This document shows, piece after piece, positions 7,180 through 16,200 of a stretch of DNA of 64,000 bases. The stretch's first letter is position 1, and every line of letters begins with the position of its first letter. The notes under the pieces are model-generated. The model did no database searches, was not told the origin of the DNA, and saw nothing but the letters and a program-made list of their open reading frames with translations. A program made the translations under genes and the position numbers. Source of the DNA: Lewinellaceae bacterium (GTDB taxonomy: Bacteria; Bacteroidota; Bacteroidia; Chitinophagales; Saprospiraceae). The stretch is taken from assembly GCA_020636255.1 (NCBI GenBank), contig JACJYE010000011.1, forward strand, positions 186,001 through 250,000, written 5' to 3'.

Positions 7180-8015
7180 ATGTAGCTATAATCGGTATCG
7201 GCCTTATTGGCGGCTCGTTGGCCATTACGCTGAAAGAGAACGGCTTTGCCGGGCGCATCATAGGCGTGGACACCAGCGAGAGCAACCTTGACAAGGCCAT
7301 CCGCCGGCGGCTGATCGACGAAGCGGCCCCTTTGGAAGAGGCTGTTGCCTCGGCAAGCCTTGTTGTCGTCGCTACGCCGGTGGATGTTATGCTGGAACTG
7401 CTGCCCCGCGTGCTGGATCAGGTAGGGCAGCAGGTGGTGATCGATGTGGGATCGGCCAAGATGCGCCTGATACAAACCGTGAAGGAACACCCCCGCAGGG
7501 GCAGGTACGTGGCCACCCACCCCATGGCGGGCACCGAATACAGCGGGCCGGAGGCGGCCATCCCCAACCTGTTCGACCGGAAATGCACCGTGCTGATCGA
7601 TGTGGAAGACAGCGATGCCGATGCGTTGGAACTGGTGGAGCGCATGTACACTTCCATTCCCATGCGGCTGGTGTACCTCGACAGCATGCTCCACGATGTA
7701 CATACGGCTTACGTATCGCACATTTCCCATATCAGTTCCTTTGCCCTGGCCCTCACGGTTCTGGCCAAGGAGCAGGACGAAAGCCGTATCTTCGAACTGG
7801 CCAGCGGTGGTTTTGACTCCACTGTCAGGCTGGCCAAAAGCTCACCTGATATGTGGGTGCCCATTTTCAGACAGAACCGGGATAACGTGCTCGACGTGCT
7901 CGACGAGCATATCAACCAGCTGGCGCGTTTTCGCAGCCTGCTCATCAAGCAGGATTTCGACGCCTTTTACCGGCTGATACAGGAAGCCAATCAGATCAGA
8001 AGAATATTGTCTTAA
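7176..8015 (+). CDS. tyrA: Prephenate dehydrogenase
   Basis: 279 residues. It oxidatively decarboxylates prephenate to 4-hydroxyphenylpyruvate on the way to tyrosine. The N-terminal Rossmann domain opens with IIGIGLIGGSLA and has an acidic residue after the second strand (VDTSES), favouring NAD. The helical C-terminal domain carries HPMAGTEYSGPEAA and a conserved His in YVSHISHISSFAL. The protein ends without an ACT domain, so direct Tyr feedback through such a domain is absent. ATG 7176 overlaps the aminotransferase stop. The next gene begins 19 bp downstream. Confidence 0.95.
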   Translation: MNVAIIGIGLIGGSLAITLKENGFAGRIIGVDTSESNLDKAIRRRLIDEAAPLEEAVASASLVVVATPVDVMLELLPRVLDQVGQQVVIDVGSAKMRLIQTVKEHPRRGRYVATHPMAGTEYSGPEAAIPNLFDRKCTVLIDVEDSDADALELVERMYTSIPMRLVYLDSMLHDVHTAYVSHISHISSFALALTVLAKEQDESRIFELASGGFDSTVRLAKSSPDMWVPIFRQNRDNVLDVLDEHINQLARFRSLLIKQDFDAFYRLIQEANQIRRILS

Positions 8016-8034
8016 ACCACTAAAAGGTATAATC

Positions 8035-9135
8035 ATGGAAATGACATTTCGGCCGATACTGGATGACATGCCGGCCAACAAGCCGCTGATCATCGCAGGG
8101 CCCTGCAGCGCAGAAACGGAGGCCCAGGTAATACTCACCGCCCGCGAGCTGGCGCAACAGGACGTCGACCTCTTTCGCGCAGGCATCTGGAAACCCCGCA
8201 CCAGGCCCAATGCTTTCGAAGGTGTAGGTACGGAAGGGCTGAAGTGGCTGCGCCACGTCAAAGACGAAACGGGGCTTAAGGTCACAACGGAAGTGGCCAA
8301 TACCCAGCACGTCTTTGAAGCGCTGAAATACGGCATCGACGTATTGTGGATCGGCGCCCGGACGACGGTTAACCCCTTCTCCGTACAGGAGATCGCCGAT
8401 GCGGTAAAAGGCGTGGATATTCCCGTTTTGGTAAAAAACCCCATCAACCCCGACCTCAAGCTTTGGATCGGCGCTATAGAGCGGCTCTATAAGGCCGGCA
8501 TCACGCGCATTGCCGCCATACACCGCGGGTTTTCCTACCACGGCGATACCAAGTACCGCAATGTGCCGCGCTGGCAGATACCCATCGACCTCAAGCGCCA
8601 GTTTCCCGACCTGCCCATCCTCTGCGACAACAGCCACATCTGTGGCCGCCGCGATATTCTGCAGGCCGTGGCCCAGAAAGCGATGGACCTCAACTTCAAC
8701 GGCCTGATGACCGAAGTGCACCCCCATCCGGACGAGGCCTGGAGCGATGCTGAACAGCAGATCACCCCGGCGCAGTACAAAGAGATGATGGATCAGGTCG
8801 TCTTTCGCAACGCTACCACCGACAATATGGAGTTCCTGGAAAACCTGGAGCACCTTCGCCATGAGATCGACGAGCTCGACGAAGAATTGCTCAACCTGTA
8901 CAGCCAGCGCATGAAACTGGCCGAACGCATCGGTGAATACAAGAAGCGGAATAACATCTCTATCCTTCAGGCCAGCCGCTGGAGCGAGATCCTGGAACGG
9001 GCCATCATCAAAGGCCGGATCAAGGGCCTGAGCGAAGAGTTCGTCACCGTCGTGCTCAAGGCCATCCACCAGGAATCCATCAACCACCAGGCCAGCGTGA
9101 TGAACCGCCAGGATATGGATGCGATGAAGGGGTAG
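8035..9135 (+). CDS. Bifunctional DAHP synthase / chorismate mutase
   Basis: 366 residues. Residues about 1-265 are a KDO8P-synthase-like (AroG/Q-type) DAHP synthase: IIAGPCSAE, FRAGIWKPRTRPNAFEG, KNPINPD, AIHRGF, CDNSHICGRRD and EVHPHPDEAWSD. Residues about 275-355 are an AroQ chorismate mutase (LRHEIDELDEELLNLYSQRM, AERIGEYKK and downstream helices). One protein therefore runs the first shikimate step and the branch step to prephenate, substrate of both pheA and tyrA products. Fusions of this kind occur in Bacteroidota and Bacilli and can give allosteric control through the mutase domain. Last gene of the operon. Confidence 0.94.
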   Translation: MEMTFRPILDDMPANKPLIIAGPCSAETEAQVILTARELAQQDVDLFRAGIWKPRTRPNAFEGVGTEGLKWLRHVKDETGLKVTTEVANTQHVFEALKYGIDVLWIGARTTVNPFSVQEIADAVKGVDIPVLVKNPINPDLKLWIGAIERLYKAGITRIAAIHRGFSYHGDTKYRNVPRWQIPIDLKRQFPDLPILCDNSHICGRRDILQAVAQKAMDLNFNGLMTEVHPHPDEAWSDAEQQITPAQYKEMMDQVVFRNATTDNMEFLENLEHLRHEIDELDEELLNLYSQRMKLAERIGEYKKRNNISILQASRWSEILERAIIKGRIKGLSEEFVTVVLKAIHQESINHQASVMNRQDMDAMKG

Positions 9136-9189
9136 GATAAGGGGAATGCGGGAATGCGTAAGGAATCCTCAAAAAATACGATGCCGGTT

Positions 9190-9250
9190 TCGGTGATCAG
9201 GTGAAGGCCGGAAACCAATGGAATGGCCGGAGGGCAAGCCTGATCACCGA
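9190..9250. repeat. 12-bp perfect inverted repeat between aroF-type gene and crotonase gene
   Basis: TCGGTGATCAGG (9190-9201) and CCTGATCACCGA (9239-9250) are perfect inverted repeats 37 bp apart. There is no T-run, so this may be an mRNA 3'-end structure or an operator more readily than a terminator. Confidence 0.5.
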
Positions 9251-9338
9251 TATGCAGAGCGGCCAGTTGTTTTTTGAATACTGCTAAATGGAATAATTTG
9301 TGCATTTTCGCATTTTACCAAAACAACCCGCCAGCGTT

Positions 9339-10121
9339 ATGCAATACGAGAACCTGATCGTCCAGGAAGAGAACGGCATTATCACTATTACCATAAACCG
9401 GGAAAAAGCTCTGAATGCGCTGAACATGCAGACCATGCGTGAGCTGGGGTTTTTCTTCCGGCAAGACGCTCCCGGCCGGCCGGCATTTAAAGGCGTCATC
9501 CTTACCGGCGCCGGTGATAAAGCCTTTGTGGCCGGCGCCGATATCAAAGAATTTCTGGGCCTGAGCTCCGGCCAGGGCCGCGAGATGTCGCAGTTCGGCC
9601 AGGATGTGTTTGCGGCCATCGAAGCTTTCCCACGCCCGGTAGTGGCCGCCGTCAACGGTTTCGCACTGGGCGGCGGCTGTGAGCTGGCCATGGCCTGCCA
9701 TCTGCGCGTCGCATCGGAAAACGCGCGCTTTGGCCAGCCGGAAGTCAACCTCGGCATTATCCCGGGCTATGGCGGCACGCAGCGCCTGATACAGTACATC
9801 GGCAAAGGCAAGGCCATGGAGCTCCTCCTGACCGGTGACATGCTCGATGCCCAGGATGCTTTGCGGCTGGGCCTGGTGAACCACGTTTTGCCCCAGGGCG
9901 AACTGATGGGCAAGGCCAGGGCACTGATCGAAAAGATAGCGGCCAAAGGGCCCATAGCCATAGCAAAGGCCATCGAAACCGTCAATGCCTATTTCCGGCA
10001 CGACGAAGATGGCTTTGCCCGCGAAGTGGCGGAGTTCGGCCATACAACAGGCACCGAGGATTTTAAGGAGGGCGCCGCGGCATTTATCGAAAAGCGGAAG
10101 GCGGCGTTCAGGGGGGTGTAG
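9339..10121 (+). CDS. Enoyl-CoA hydratase/isomerase family protein (crotonase type)
   Basis: 260 residues from ATG 9339. The crotonase oxyanion-hole segments are present: ALNALNMQTM, AFVAGADIKEF, and FALGGGCELAMACHLRVASENARFGQPEVNLGIIPGYGGTQRL, which includes both catalytic Glu positions (one in GGGCELAMA, one in GQPEVNLG). This pattern fits true short-chain enoyl-CoA (crotonyl-CoA) hydratases in beta-oxidation or butanoate metabolism. The gene stands alone, with no thiolase or dehydrogenase nearby. A GTG at 9300 would add 13 residues before the conserved start and is not favoured. Confidence 0.92.
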   Translation: MQYENLIVQEENGIITITINREKALNALNMQTMRELGFFFRQDAPGRPAFKGVILTGAGDKAFVAGADIKEFLGLSSGQGREMSQFGQDVFAAIEAFPRPVVAAVNGFALGGGCELAMACHLRVASENARFGQPEVNLGIIPGYGGTQRLIQYIGKGKAMELLLTGDMLDAQDALRLGLVNHVLPQGELMGKARALIEKIAAKGPIAIAKAIETVNAYFRHDEDGFAREVAEFGHTTGTEDFKEGAAAFIEKRKAAFRGV

Positions 10122-10175
10122 GTAAAGGGTTAAAGGGTAAAGGGTAAAGGTTAAAGGGTTAAAGGGTTAAAGGGG
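10122..10175. repeat. Tandem 7-8 bp GGGTTAAA-type repeats
   Basis: About seven units of GGTAAAG/GGGTTAAA follow the crotonase stop directly. They resemble, on the opposite strand, the CCTTTTA heptamers at 41697-41787. There is no coding potential. Confidence 0.75.
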
Positions 10176-10206
10176 GGAGGACAAGGCCAGGGCTTATCAA
10201 AACAAC

Positions 10207-10231
10207 TGTGCCCCGCGGGTAGCAGGGCACA
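10207..10231. terminator. Weak hairpin between convergent genes
   Basis: TGTGCCC (10207-10213) and GGGCACA (10225-10231) form a 7-bp stem. On the minus strand the stem is followed by a T-rich stretch (GTTGTTTTG), so it could end the hibernation-factor transcript. There is no strong T-run on either side. Confidence 0.4.
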
Positions 10232-10323
10232 ATTGCGTTGTTGGCCGATCGTTTTGTCAGCCGGGCGCCGTTACAGAAAGAGGAAGGAAAAATGCCCGGC
10301 AAAAAACCAATCCGGTGTTGACA

Positions 10324-10626
10324 TCAGTGCAGGTCTTGCAGCTGGGCTTTGTACTTCAATAGTTGTCTTCGTGCCTTTTCAGCTGCTTCGGCCAGCGCTT
10401 TCTCTACCGTATCACTCCTGTGTTCGGCAAATATCGTTTGCCCCGGTACGGAGATGCGCAATTCCACGATCTGCTCGCGGTGGCGGTGGCGCTTGTCTCC
10501 GATCTTTAGGAAAACTTCGGTTTCAGTGATGCGCTCGAAAAAGCTTGTCAACTTACCTACTTTTTCATCGATTACCCCTTGTAGGCTATCGTTTACTTGA
10601 AAGGGAGCATTGATGGATATCTTCAT
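10324..10626 (-). CDS. hpf: Ribosome hibernation-promoting factor (short form, HPF/YfiA)
   Basis: 100 residues, one HPF/RaiA domain: MKISINAPFQVNDSLQGVIDEKV at the start, basic segments KIGDKRHRHREQIVELRISV, then the typical C-terminal helix (EKALAEAAEKARRQLLKYKAQL). The short form lacks the dimerisation tail of long HPF. It binds the 30S decoding region and inactivates 70S ribosomes in stationary phase or stress. It is a single gene, convergent with the crotonase gene and divergent from glucokinase. The 273 bp upstream are AT-rich; no clear TAnnTTTG box was found for it. Confidence 0.92.
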   Translation of the reverse strand: MKISINAPFQVNDSLQGVIDEKVGKLTSFFERITETEVFLKIGDKRHRHREQIVELRISVPGQTIFAEHRSDTVEKALAEAAEKARRQLLKYKAQLQDLH

Positions 10627-10835
10627 ATCAAATCTTTTTTTCCAGTGTGGTTAGCTATGCTTTAGCCTTTCTTTTGATCCTAATATATTATAGATATCAG
10701 GCAGGGGAGATGACAATTCTCAGTGTTTTGGATGATCATTATCAGCAGGTTTTTGTAAACCCTGAAGCTCTTAAGTAAGTGATCAGGTGCACTGATGTTT
10801 AGGCCCCAATCATTTTATACTCCATTTTGTCTCCC

Positions 10836-10843
10836 TATTTTTG
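10836..10843 (+). promoter_or_regulatory. Possible -7 box upstream of glucokinase
   Basis: TATTTTTG matches TAnnTTTG exactly, 56 bp before ATG 10900. No good TTG/TTTG box lies 19-21 bp upstream, so the assignment is tentative. Confidence 0.4.
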
Positions 10844-10899
10844 AGGGGCGGGCCTTTGGCCATTAATTGGATCATTCAGCAAAACAAAAACCCAAAAAG

Positions 10900-11913
10900 A
10901 TGAAGCGTACCCTCATCCCGATTACTTTTCCACAAAAGGACCCTCTTCCGGAGGGGGTTTCCCTGCTTGCCACCGATGTCGGAGGCACCAAGGCCGACAT
11001 GGCGCTCTTCGTTTTGGAGGATGGCCTGCCGGTACTGAAAGAAGAGCACCGTTACGCCTCTTCACAATGGGACTCCCTGATCGATATGGCCCGCGATTTT
11101 TGCAAGGGAAGCACCCTGCCGAAGCGGATGTCTATTTCCTTCGCCGGGCCGGTAAAACAGGGAAGGGCGCAGGGTACCAACCTTCCCTGGGACATCGACA
11201 GCCATGCCCTTCGCCAGGCGTTGGGCATGGAGTCCGTTTCTCTGATCAACGACCTGGAAGCCAATTGTTACGGGCTGGCGGCCTTGCAGGAGGAGGATGT
11301 CAAAGTCATTCACCCAGGGGAGATAGCTGAACCGGGTAACAGCGCCGTTATTTCTCCGGGTACGGGCCTGGGAGAAGGAGGGCTATTCTGGGATGGGGAG
11401 GCGTACCGGCCCTTCGCCACGGAAGGAGGGCATGCCCATTTTGCCCCTCGCGACGAGCTCGATTGGCGCTTGTTTACTTACCTTGCAGAACAGTACGGCC
11501 ATGTCAGCTGGGAAAGGGTAGTCTCGGGCATGGGCATTACCAATATATTCCGTTTCCTGAAGGATGTGGAGCGAATGGAAGTGCCGGCGTCGCTTGAACA
11601 TATTGAAGCGCCGGCCATCAGCCGTGCGGCAGAGGCCGGCAACGCGATCAGCCAACGGGCCCTTCAGCTTTTTTTCCGCTACCTGGCATGGGAAGCGGCG
11701 AACCTGGTCATGAAATTTAAAGCTACCGGCGGCATTTACATCGGCGGCGGTATCGTACCGAAAATATGGAATGAAGCATACTGTGATATTTTCAATGAGC
11801 AGTTCTTCGTCGTTGGCCGCCTGGCCTCATTGGTTAGAGCGGCGCCGGTCACCCTCATCCTGAACCAGAAGACGGCCCTGCTGGGGGCAGGGTGGTACGG
11901 AGCGTTCCGGTGA
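10900..11913 (+). CDS. glk: Glucokinase (Glk family)
   Basis: 337 residues from ATG 10900; TTG 10867 would add 11 mostly polar residues. ATP-binding opening ATDVGGTKADMALF, then SFAGPV, NLPWDID, the catalytic Asp in LINDLEANCYGL, SPGTGLGEGG and EGGHAHFAP, a substrate loop typical of the bacterial Glk family (PF02685). It lacks the ROK zinc-binding cysteine motif. It phosphorylates glucose to glucose-6-phosphate in the cytoplasm. The cytoplasmic trehalase encoded about 35 kb downstream would supply it with glucose. Confidence 0.93.
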   Translation: MKRTLIPITFPQKDPLPEGVSLLATDVGGTKADMALFVLEDGLPVLKEEHRYASSQWDSLIDMARDFCKGSTLPKRMSISFAGPVKQGRAQGTNLPWDIDSHALRQALGMESVSLINDLEANCYGLAALQEEDVKVIHPGEIAEPGNSAVISPGTGLGEGGLFWDGEAYRPFATEGGHAHFAPRDELDWRLFTYLAEQYGHVSWERVVSGMGITNIFRFLKDVERMEVPASLEHIEAPAISRAAEAGNAISQRALQLFFRYLAWEAANLVMKFKATGGIYIGGGIVPKIWNEAYCDIFNEQFFVVGRLASLVRAAPVTLILNQKTALLGAGWYGAFR

Positions 11914-11957
11914 TTGTTAATTGAACATTGCTTAGTTTAAGCTTATCATTTTAAACG

Positions 11958-13163
11958 ATGAAATATATATTTTCCATTATCGCCGCCATTCTGCTGGCAC
12001 TTTCTTCCTCCGGGCAACCTATCGACGGGCATTGGGAGGGGTACATCACCCAGGATGGCAAAAAGGATACTTTCTATTACCAGGTTGACCTCCAGGTAGA
12101 CGGCCAGGCCGTGAACGGGGAAGCCTTATCCCGGACGCCCGACGGCGCCAATACGGCCCGCTTTCAGTTCACCGGCTTTTGGGACGGTAAGGAGCTCACC
12201 CTTCAGGAAGTCAGGCAACTGGAGCCCAAAACGCCCAAATGGTGCCTCAAATACGCCAGCCTTCGCTTCCGGCAGACGGCCACGATGGCCCACCTGGAAG
12301 GGGCCTGGAAATCGGAAGGCTGCACGCCCGGCCAGATGGTGCTGCGCAAACGCACTGCCTCAATCGAAAAGAACGATGAGGAACTCCCGCTTACCTTCAC
12401 AGGCAAATGGACGGGTTCGCTTTCGCAGTCCGACCGCGACTACGGCTTTTATTTCGAGATGGACCTGCAGCCCCGCGCCAAAGGGCAGTCCTATATCGTC
12501 TCTGAAGACAACGGCGGCAGCGCATACCACAGCCTGGAATGGCGCTACGATTCCCTCTTCCGACACTTTTCCTTCAAAGAGCTGGAAGTGTCCAGCAAAA
12601 CCGACCCCAACTGGCCATGGTGCATCAAATCGGGGGCGCTCAACTACCGGCGCGAAGCTAACCGCGTCGTGCTGGAAGGCGAGTGGAGCGGTTTCATAGA
12701 AGGGCGGGATATGGAGACGGGCGCCTGCGCCAGCGGTACCATCTACCTGGAAAAACCCATCCTGCATCGTTCAACTGCCCGGGCACAGGCCATCGTCCAG
12801 GAGCCCTACGAAATGGAGAGCAAACGCAAGATCAAAATAGCGCGGGTGCTGGAAGTGGAGAACGAGAAGATCAAGATCAAAGTGTGGGATAATGGCACCG
12901 TCGATGGCGATATCGTCACCCTCTTCTTAAACGGCCAGCGCATTCTGCACAACTTCCGCGTGTCCAAGAACAAGATGGCCATACCCGTTACTCTCGAAGA
13001 GAATGACAACTTCCTCATTCTGCACGCCGAAGACCTGGGCGCCATTTCCCCCAATACCGTGGCCGTTTCGGTCGATGACGGCGTGAAAGAACAGATCATC
13101 ATTCTGAGTTCTAACCTGGATGAGAGTGGGGCGGTGATGATCAGGAAGTTTCGGGTGAAGTAA
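11958..13163 (+). CDS. Secreted protein with two copies of a WxG/WCxK domain
   Basis: 401 residues, not recognised as a named family. Signal peptide about 1-19. Two related domains follow: A (about 22-130) and B (about 144-262). Each starts with W.G (GHWEGYI; GKWTGSL), has F-Y-Q/E-V/M-DLQ, a WCLK or WCIK segment, a second W near GEW/GAW, and a late GCTPGQMVL or GACASGTIYL motif. Both Cys are conserved in each copy, suggesting one disulfide per domain. Residues about 285-400 form a third beta-rich domain (VWDNGTVDGDIVTLFLNGQ) met as a C-terminal module in secreted proteins of this phylum. Lies 44 bp after glucokinase. Confidence 0.75.
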   Translation: MKYIFSIIAAILLALSSSGQPIDGHWEGYITQDGKKDTFYYQVDLQVDGQAVNGEALSRTPDGANTARFQFTGFWDGKELTLQEVRQLEPKTPKWCLKYASLRFRQTATMAHLEGAWKSEGCTPGQMVLRKRTASIEKNDEELPLTFTGKWTGSLSQSDRDYGFYFEMDLQPRAKGQSYIVSEDNGGSAYHSLEWRYDSLFRHFSFKELEVSSKTDPNWPWCIKSGALNYRREANRVVLEGEWSGFIEGRDMETGACASGTIYLEKPILHRSTARAQAIVQEPYEMESKRKIKIARVLEVENEKIKIKVWDNGTVDGDIVTLFLNGQRILHNFRVSKNKMAIPVTLEENDNFLILHAEDLGAISPNTVAVSVDDGVKEQIIILSSNLDESGAVMIRKFRVK

Positions 13164-13269
13164 GTGGCGGCCGCCGGCCGGCTGATGGTGGCGTGATTAT
13201 TAGAATATTCATTATTTTTATATCTTTCTACCCTAACACTATATTATCATAAGCCCCACAAGTTAGTAT

Positions 13270-16200
13270 ATGAACGCTTTCGATGGAGAAAATGCACAGA
13301 GAACACTGCAGGCTAGAGCTGCAGATATCATAGAAGTATTATTTGTACCCGAAGGGCTGATAAAGAAAAAGCGGCCCCAGGAGATCGGAGATGCCGCCTG
13401 GGCTCAGTTTGAAGCGGCTTATGCCTTGTACGTCCAGAATAAGTATGAGGAATCGCTAAAGGCATTTGCCGCCCTGGCATTAAATGAAGAATGGAAACAA
13501 TGGCCGGTGTTCGCGATGGGCAATGTCGCCAACATTGCCATCGCCCTGGAGAGGTATGAGTATGCTTTGAAGCTGCTTTCCCAGCTACACAGCTTTCAGC
13601 CTTTGACGGAAAAACTTCTCTGGAACTTCGCATACACCCACTACCGGCTGAAGAATCTGGGGGAAGCCTTGAACCTTCTGCAACAATGGGCGAAAAGCGT
13701 TAACCCCAATGCAAAAGCAATAAGAAACGGGGCCGGCGAAATGGTTATCGCCTGCCTGTCGGCATTGTTAGGCAAGGAACAAACGGCTTTGGAGTTTCTG
13801 AAGAGCGCCGCCGGGCGCAACCCCGCGCTGCTTCAGGAGCACCTGGCTTTACAGGCCGCGCCGGCACAGCATATCCCACAGCCTGCTGCAGAGCAAAAAA
13901 CGGTTCTTTCCGAAGCTGCCGAAATACCGGCCGAGATACGGGAAAGCATCATCCAGATGCTGGCGCCAAAGCGGCCTGAGCGCAGCCCGGCGCTTTCTCA
14001 GTTCCTGACAGCTGTTGAGATGGAGCAGTACTCCCTGGCATTGGAATCCATCGCAGATGGGGAATACAACCGGGCGCTGGATCATCTGCTGAGGTTGCAG
14101 AGCGCACACCCCGGGGCCTGGCTGCTGGATATAGCCGTGGCCGGCGCCAGGATCTTCAATGGTGAATATGAAGTGGCGCGCGACCTGCTGATGGGCGCCG
14201 TACAGGCCGGCCACAAGATATCGGGTTCCGCCTGGTGGAACCTGGCCAGCGCCCAGTCCCGCCTCGGAGATTTTGAGGGAGCACTTTTTGCCCTGACTTC
14301 CTGTGCAGAGACCGAATACCGCTCCAGCCCTCAGCTTTGGAAAGCGCTCAAAGCCCTCGGCGGCAATGGCGAACCGGCGGAAACGGATACCGTTCAGGAA
14401 GAATCCTCCGTCCCGAAAAAGATCAGCCACCCCCTGCTCTACGACCTTCCGGAAGATATGAACAGTCAGCGGATCGAGATATTGAACCGCATACTGCGGC
14501 CCAAAAAAATGCCCAAAGCCTTCAAGCCGGACCTCGGCCGGCTTTCCCAACGCGATAAACAACACGTGGCCATCATTCTGGATGCGGCATATCGGGCTAC
14601 GTCTTCAGAGGCGTCCAAGATCCTGCAGTCCATCTTACACCAATACCCCGACCTGTACACCCTGAAGGCCCACCTGGCCGGCCATTTGATCCAGGACGGC
14701 AACTACCAGCAGGCCCGGTCCATCCTGCAGCAGGCCGAAAACCTGCGGCCTCTGGACACCATTTCGCGCATCAACCTGGCGCATATTTACCTGACGACGA
14801 AAAGAATGGACCGGGTGGTGCAGGTACTGGAAGTGGGGTCCGACTCCATTAAGGAATATACCTATTGGCTGGCCCTGGCCCTGGCCCGTGAGCTGAGTGG
14901 TAAAGGTGATGCCCCTGTGGCTGCAGCCCGGGCGCGGGCCCTCGCCAAAAGCGGGCCTAGCGAGAAAACGGTTATTGAAGTGCTCAAAATGAGCAATATC
15001 CAGATCGCTGCAGAAGCGTTTTTGGAGAACCCCAGCCTGGCCGCCGCACAGGAAGCCTTGTCCGGCCTGGAAGAAGGCGACATAGAAAAGGTAAGGCAGA
15101 TACTGGAAGACAGCGGGGAATTCACGGCCGAGCGCATCCCCGAGATCAACCGCAAGGTGATGGAACCCCTGTTCCTGGTCAATCCAGGTGGCGGCCCCCG
15201 CTGGAAAGAAGATGTTATCTCCAGGTTTAATGCGGGCCTGCGGGCTTATGAAGATGGAAAATTCACGGAAGCGGCCAATAATTTTTACACCCTCTATCGG
15301 AATACGCACTTATACAGCATTGCGGTTAACGCTTCTGCCGCATACCTGAAAGACGGCAACTTGTCAAAAGCAAAAAAAACGGCTCAACTGGCGTTAAAAG
15401 ACATCAGAGACAAAAGAAAGATGCAATCGTGGACCTGGCGCCTGGCCTACAACTGGGCGCTTGCCCATCTGGAGACGAAAGACGTACAGGGGGCAGTGAA
15501 AACGATCCAGTACTACCGGAATTACGGAAGGGACAAATCCCGAAGCCTGACCGGCCTGCTCGCGGCGATATGTTTGGATAACCCCGGCCTGGATGGTTTG
15601 AATGAAAAACTGGCAACCTCTTTGGACGACCTGAAAGGGCTGGTCTATAAACCCAGTGACGACCTCATCCTTGCCCTGGCCTGGGCGCAGCTCAACCTGC
15701 CAAACCCCAATATCCACGATGTAAAGCAGGCCCTTCGGGAGTTGGCACAGCCCGATACCAAGGAGCTACAACCCGCTGCGGAGGTGAAATCCATGCTGCA
15801 GGTCCGTACGGCATTCGAAAGCCTTACTGCGGCAGGAGAGATCAACAAGGCGGTCAATTATATGGAAACCATCGTTGAAACCCGCAACCGGGAGCGGCAG
15901 TCCAAGATCGCCCTCGACCTGTCGAACCACGAAGTCGGGCAAAGCATTGGCCTGGAGTTTATTGCACGTATATGCCTGGTACAGGCCCTGCACCTGCTCA
16001 ACGACAGGGTAGGGGCGATAGAGGAGTTGGCGGAGATCGAGACCTTACTCAGGGATAATGACCAGTTCCTGGCCCCTGGATTTTTGGTTCAAAACTGGAA
16101 AGAACTTGCGCTGACGGCTGAAAAGATCGGGCTGCTTAACGCAGCATTTAAATACGTGGAATCAGGGCTGGTGATAGAACCAGAGAACAGTGACCTGTTG

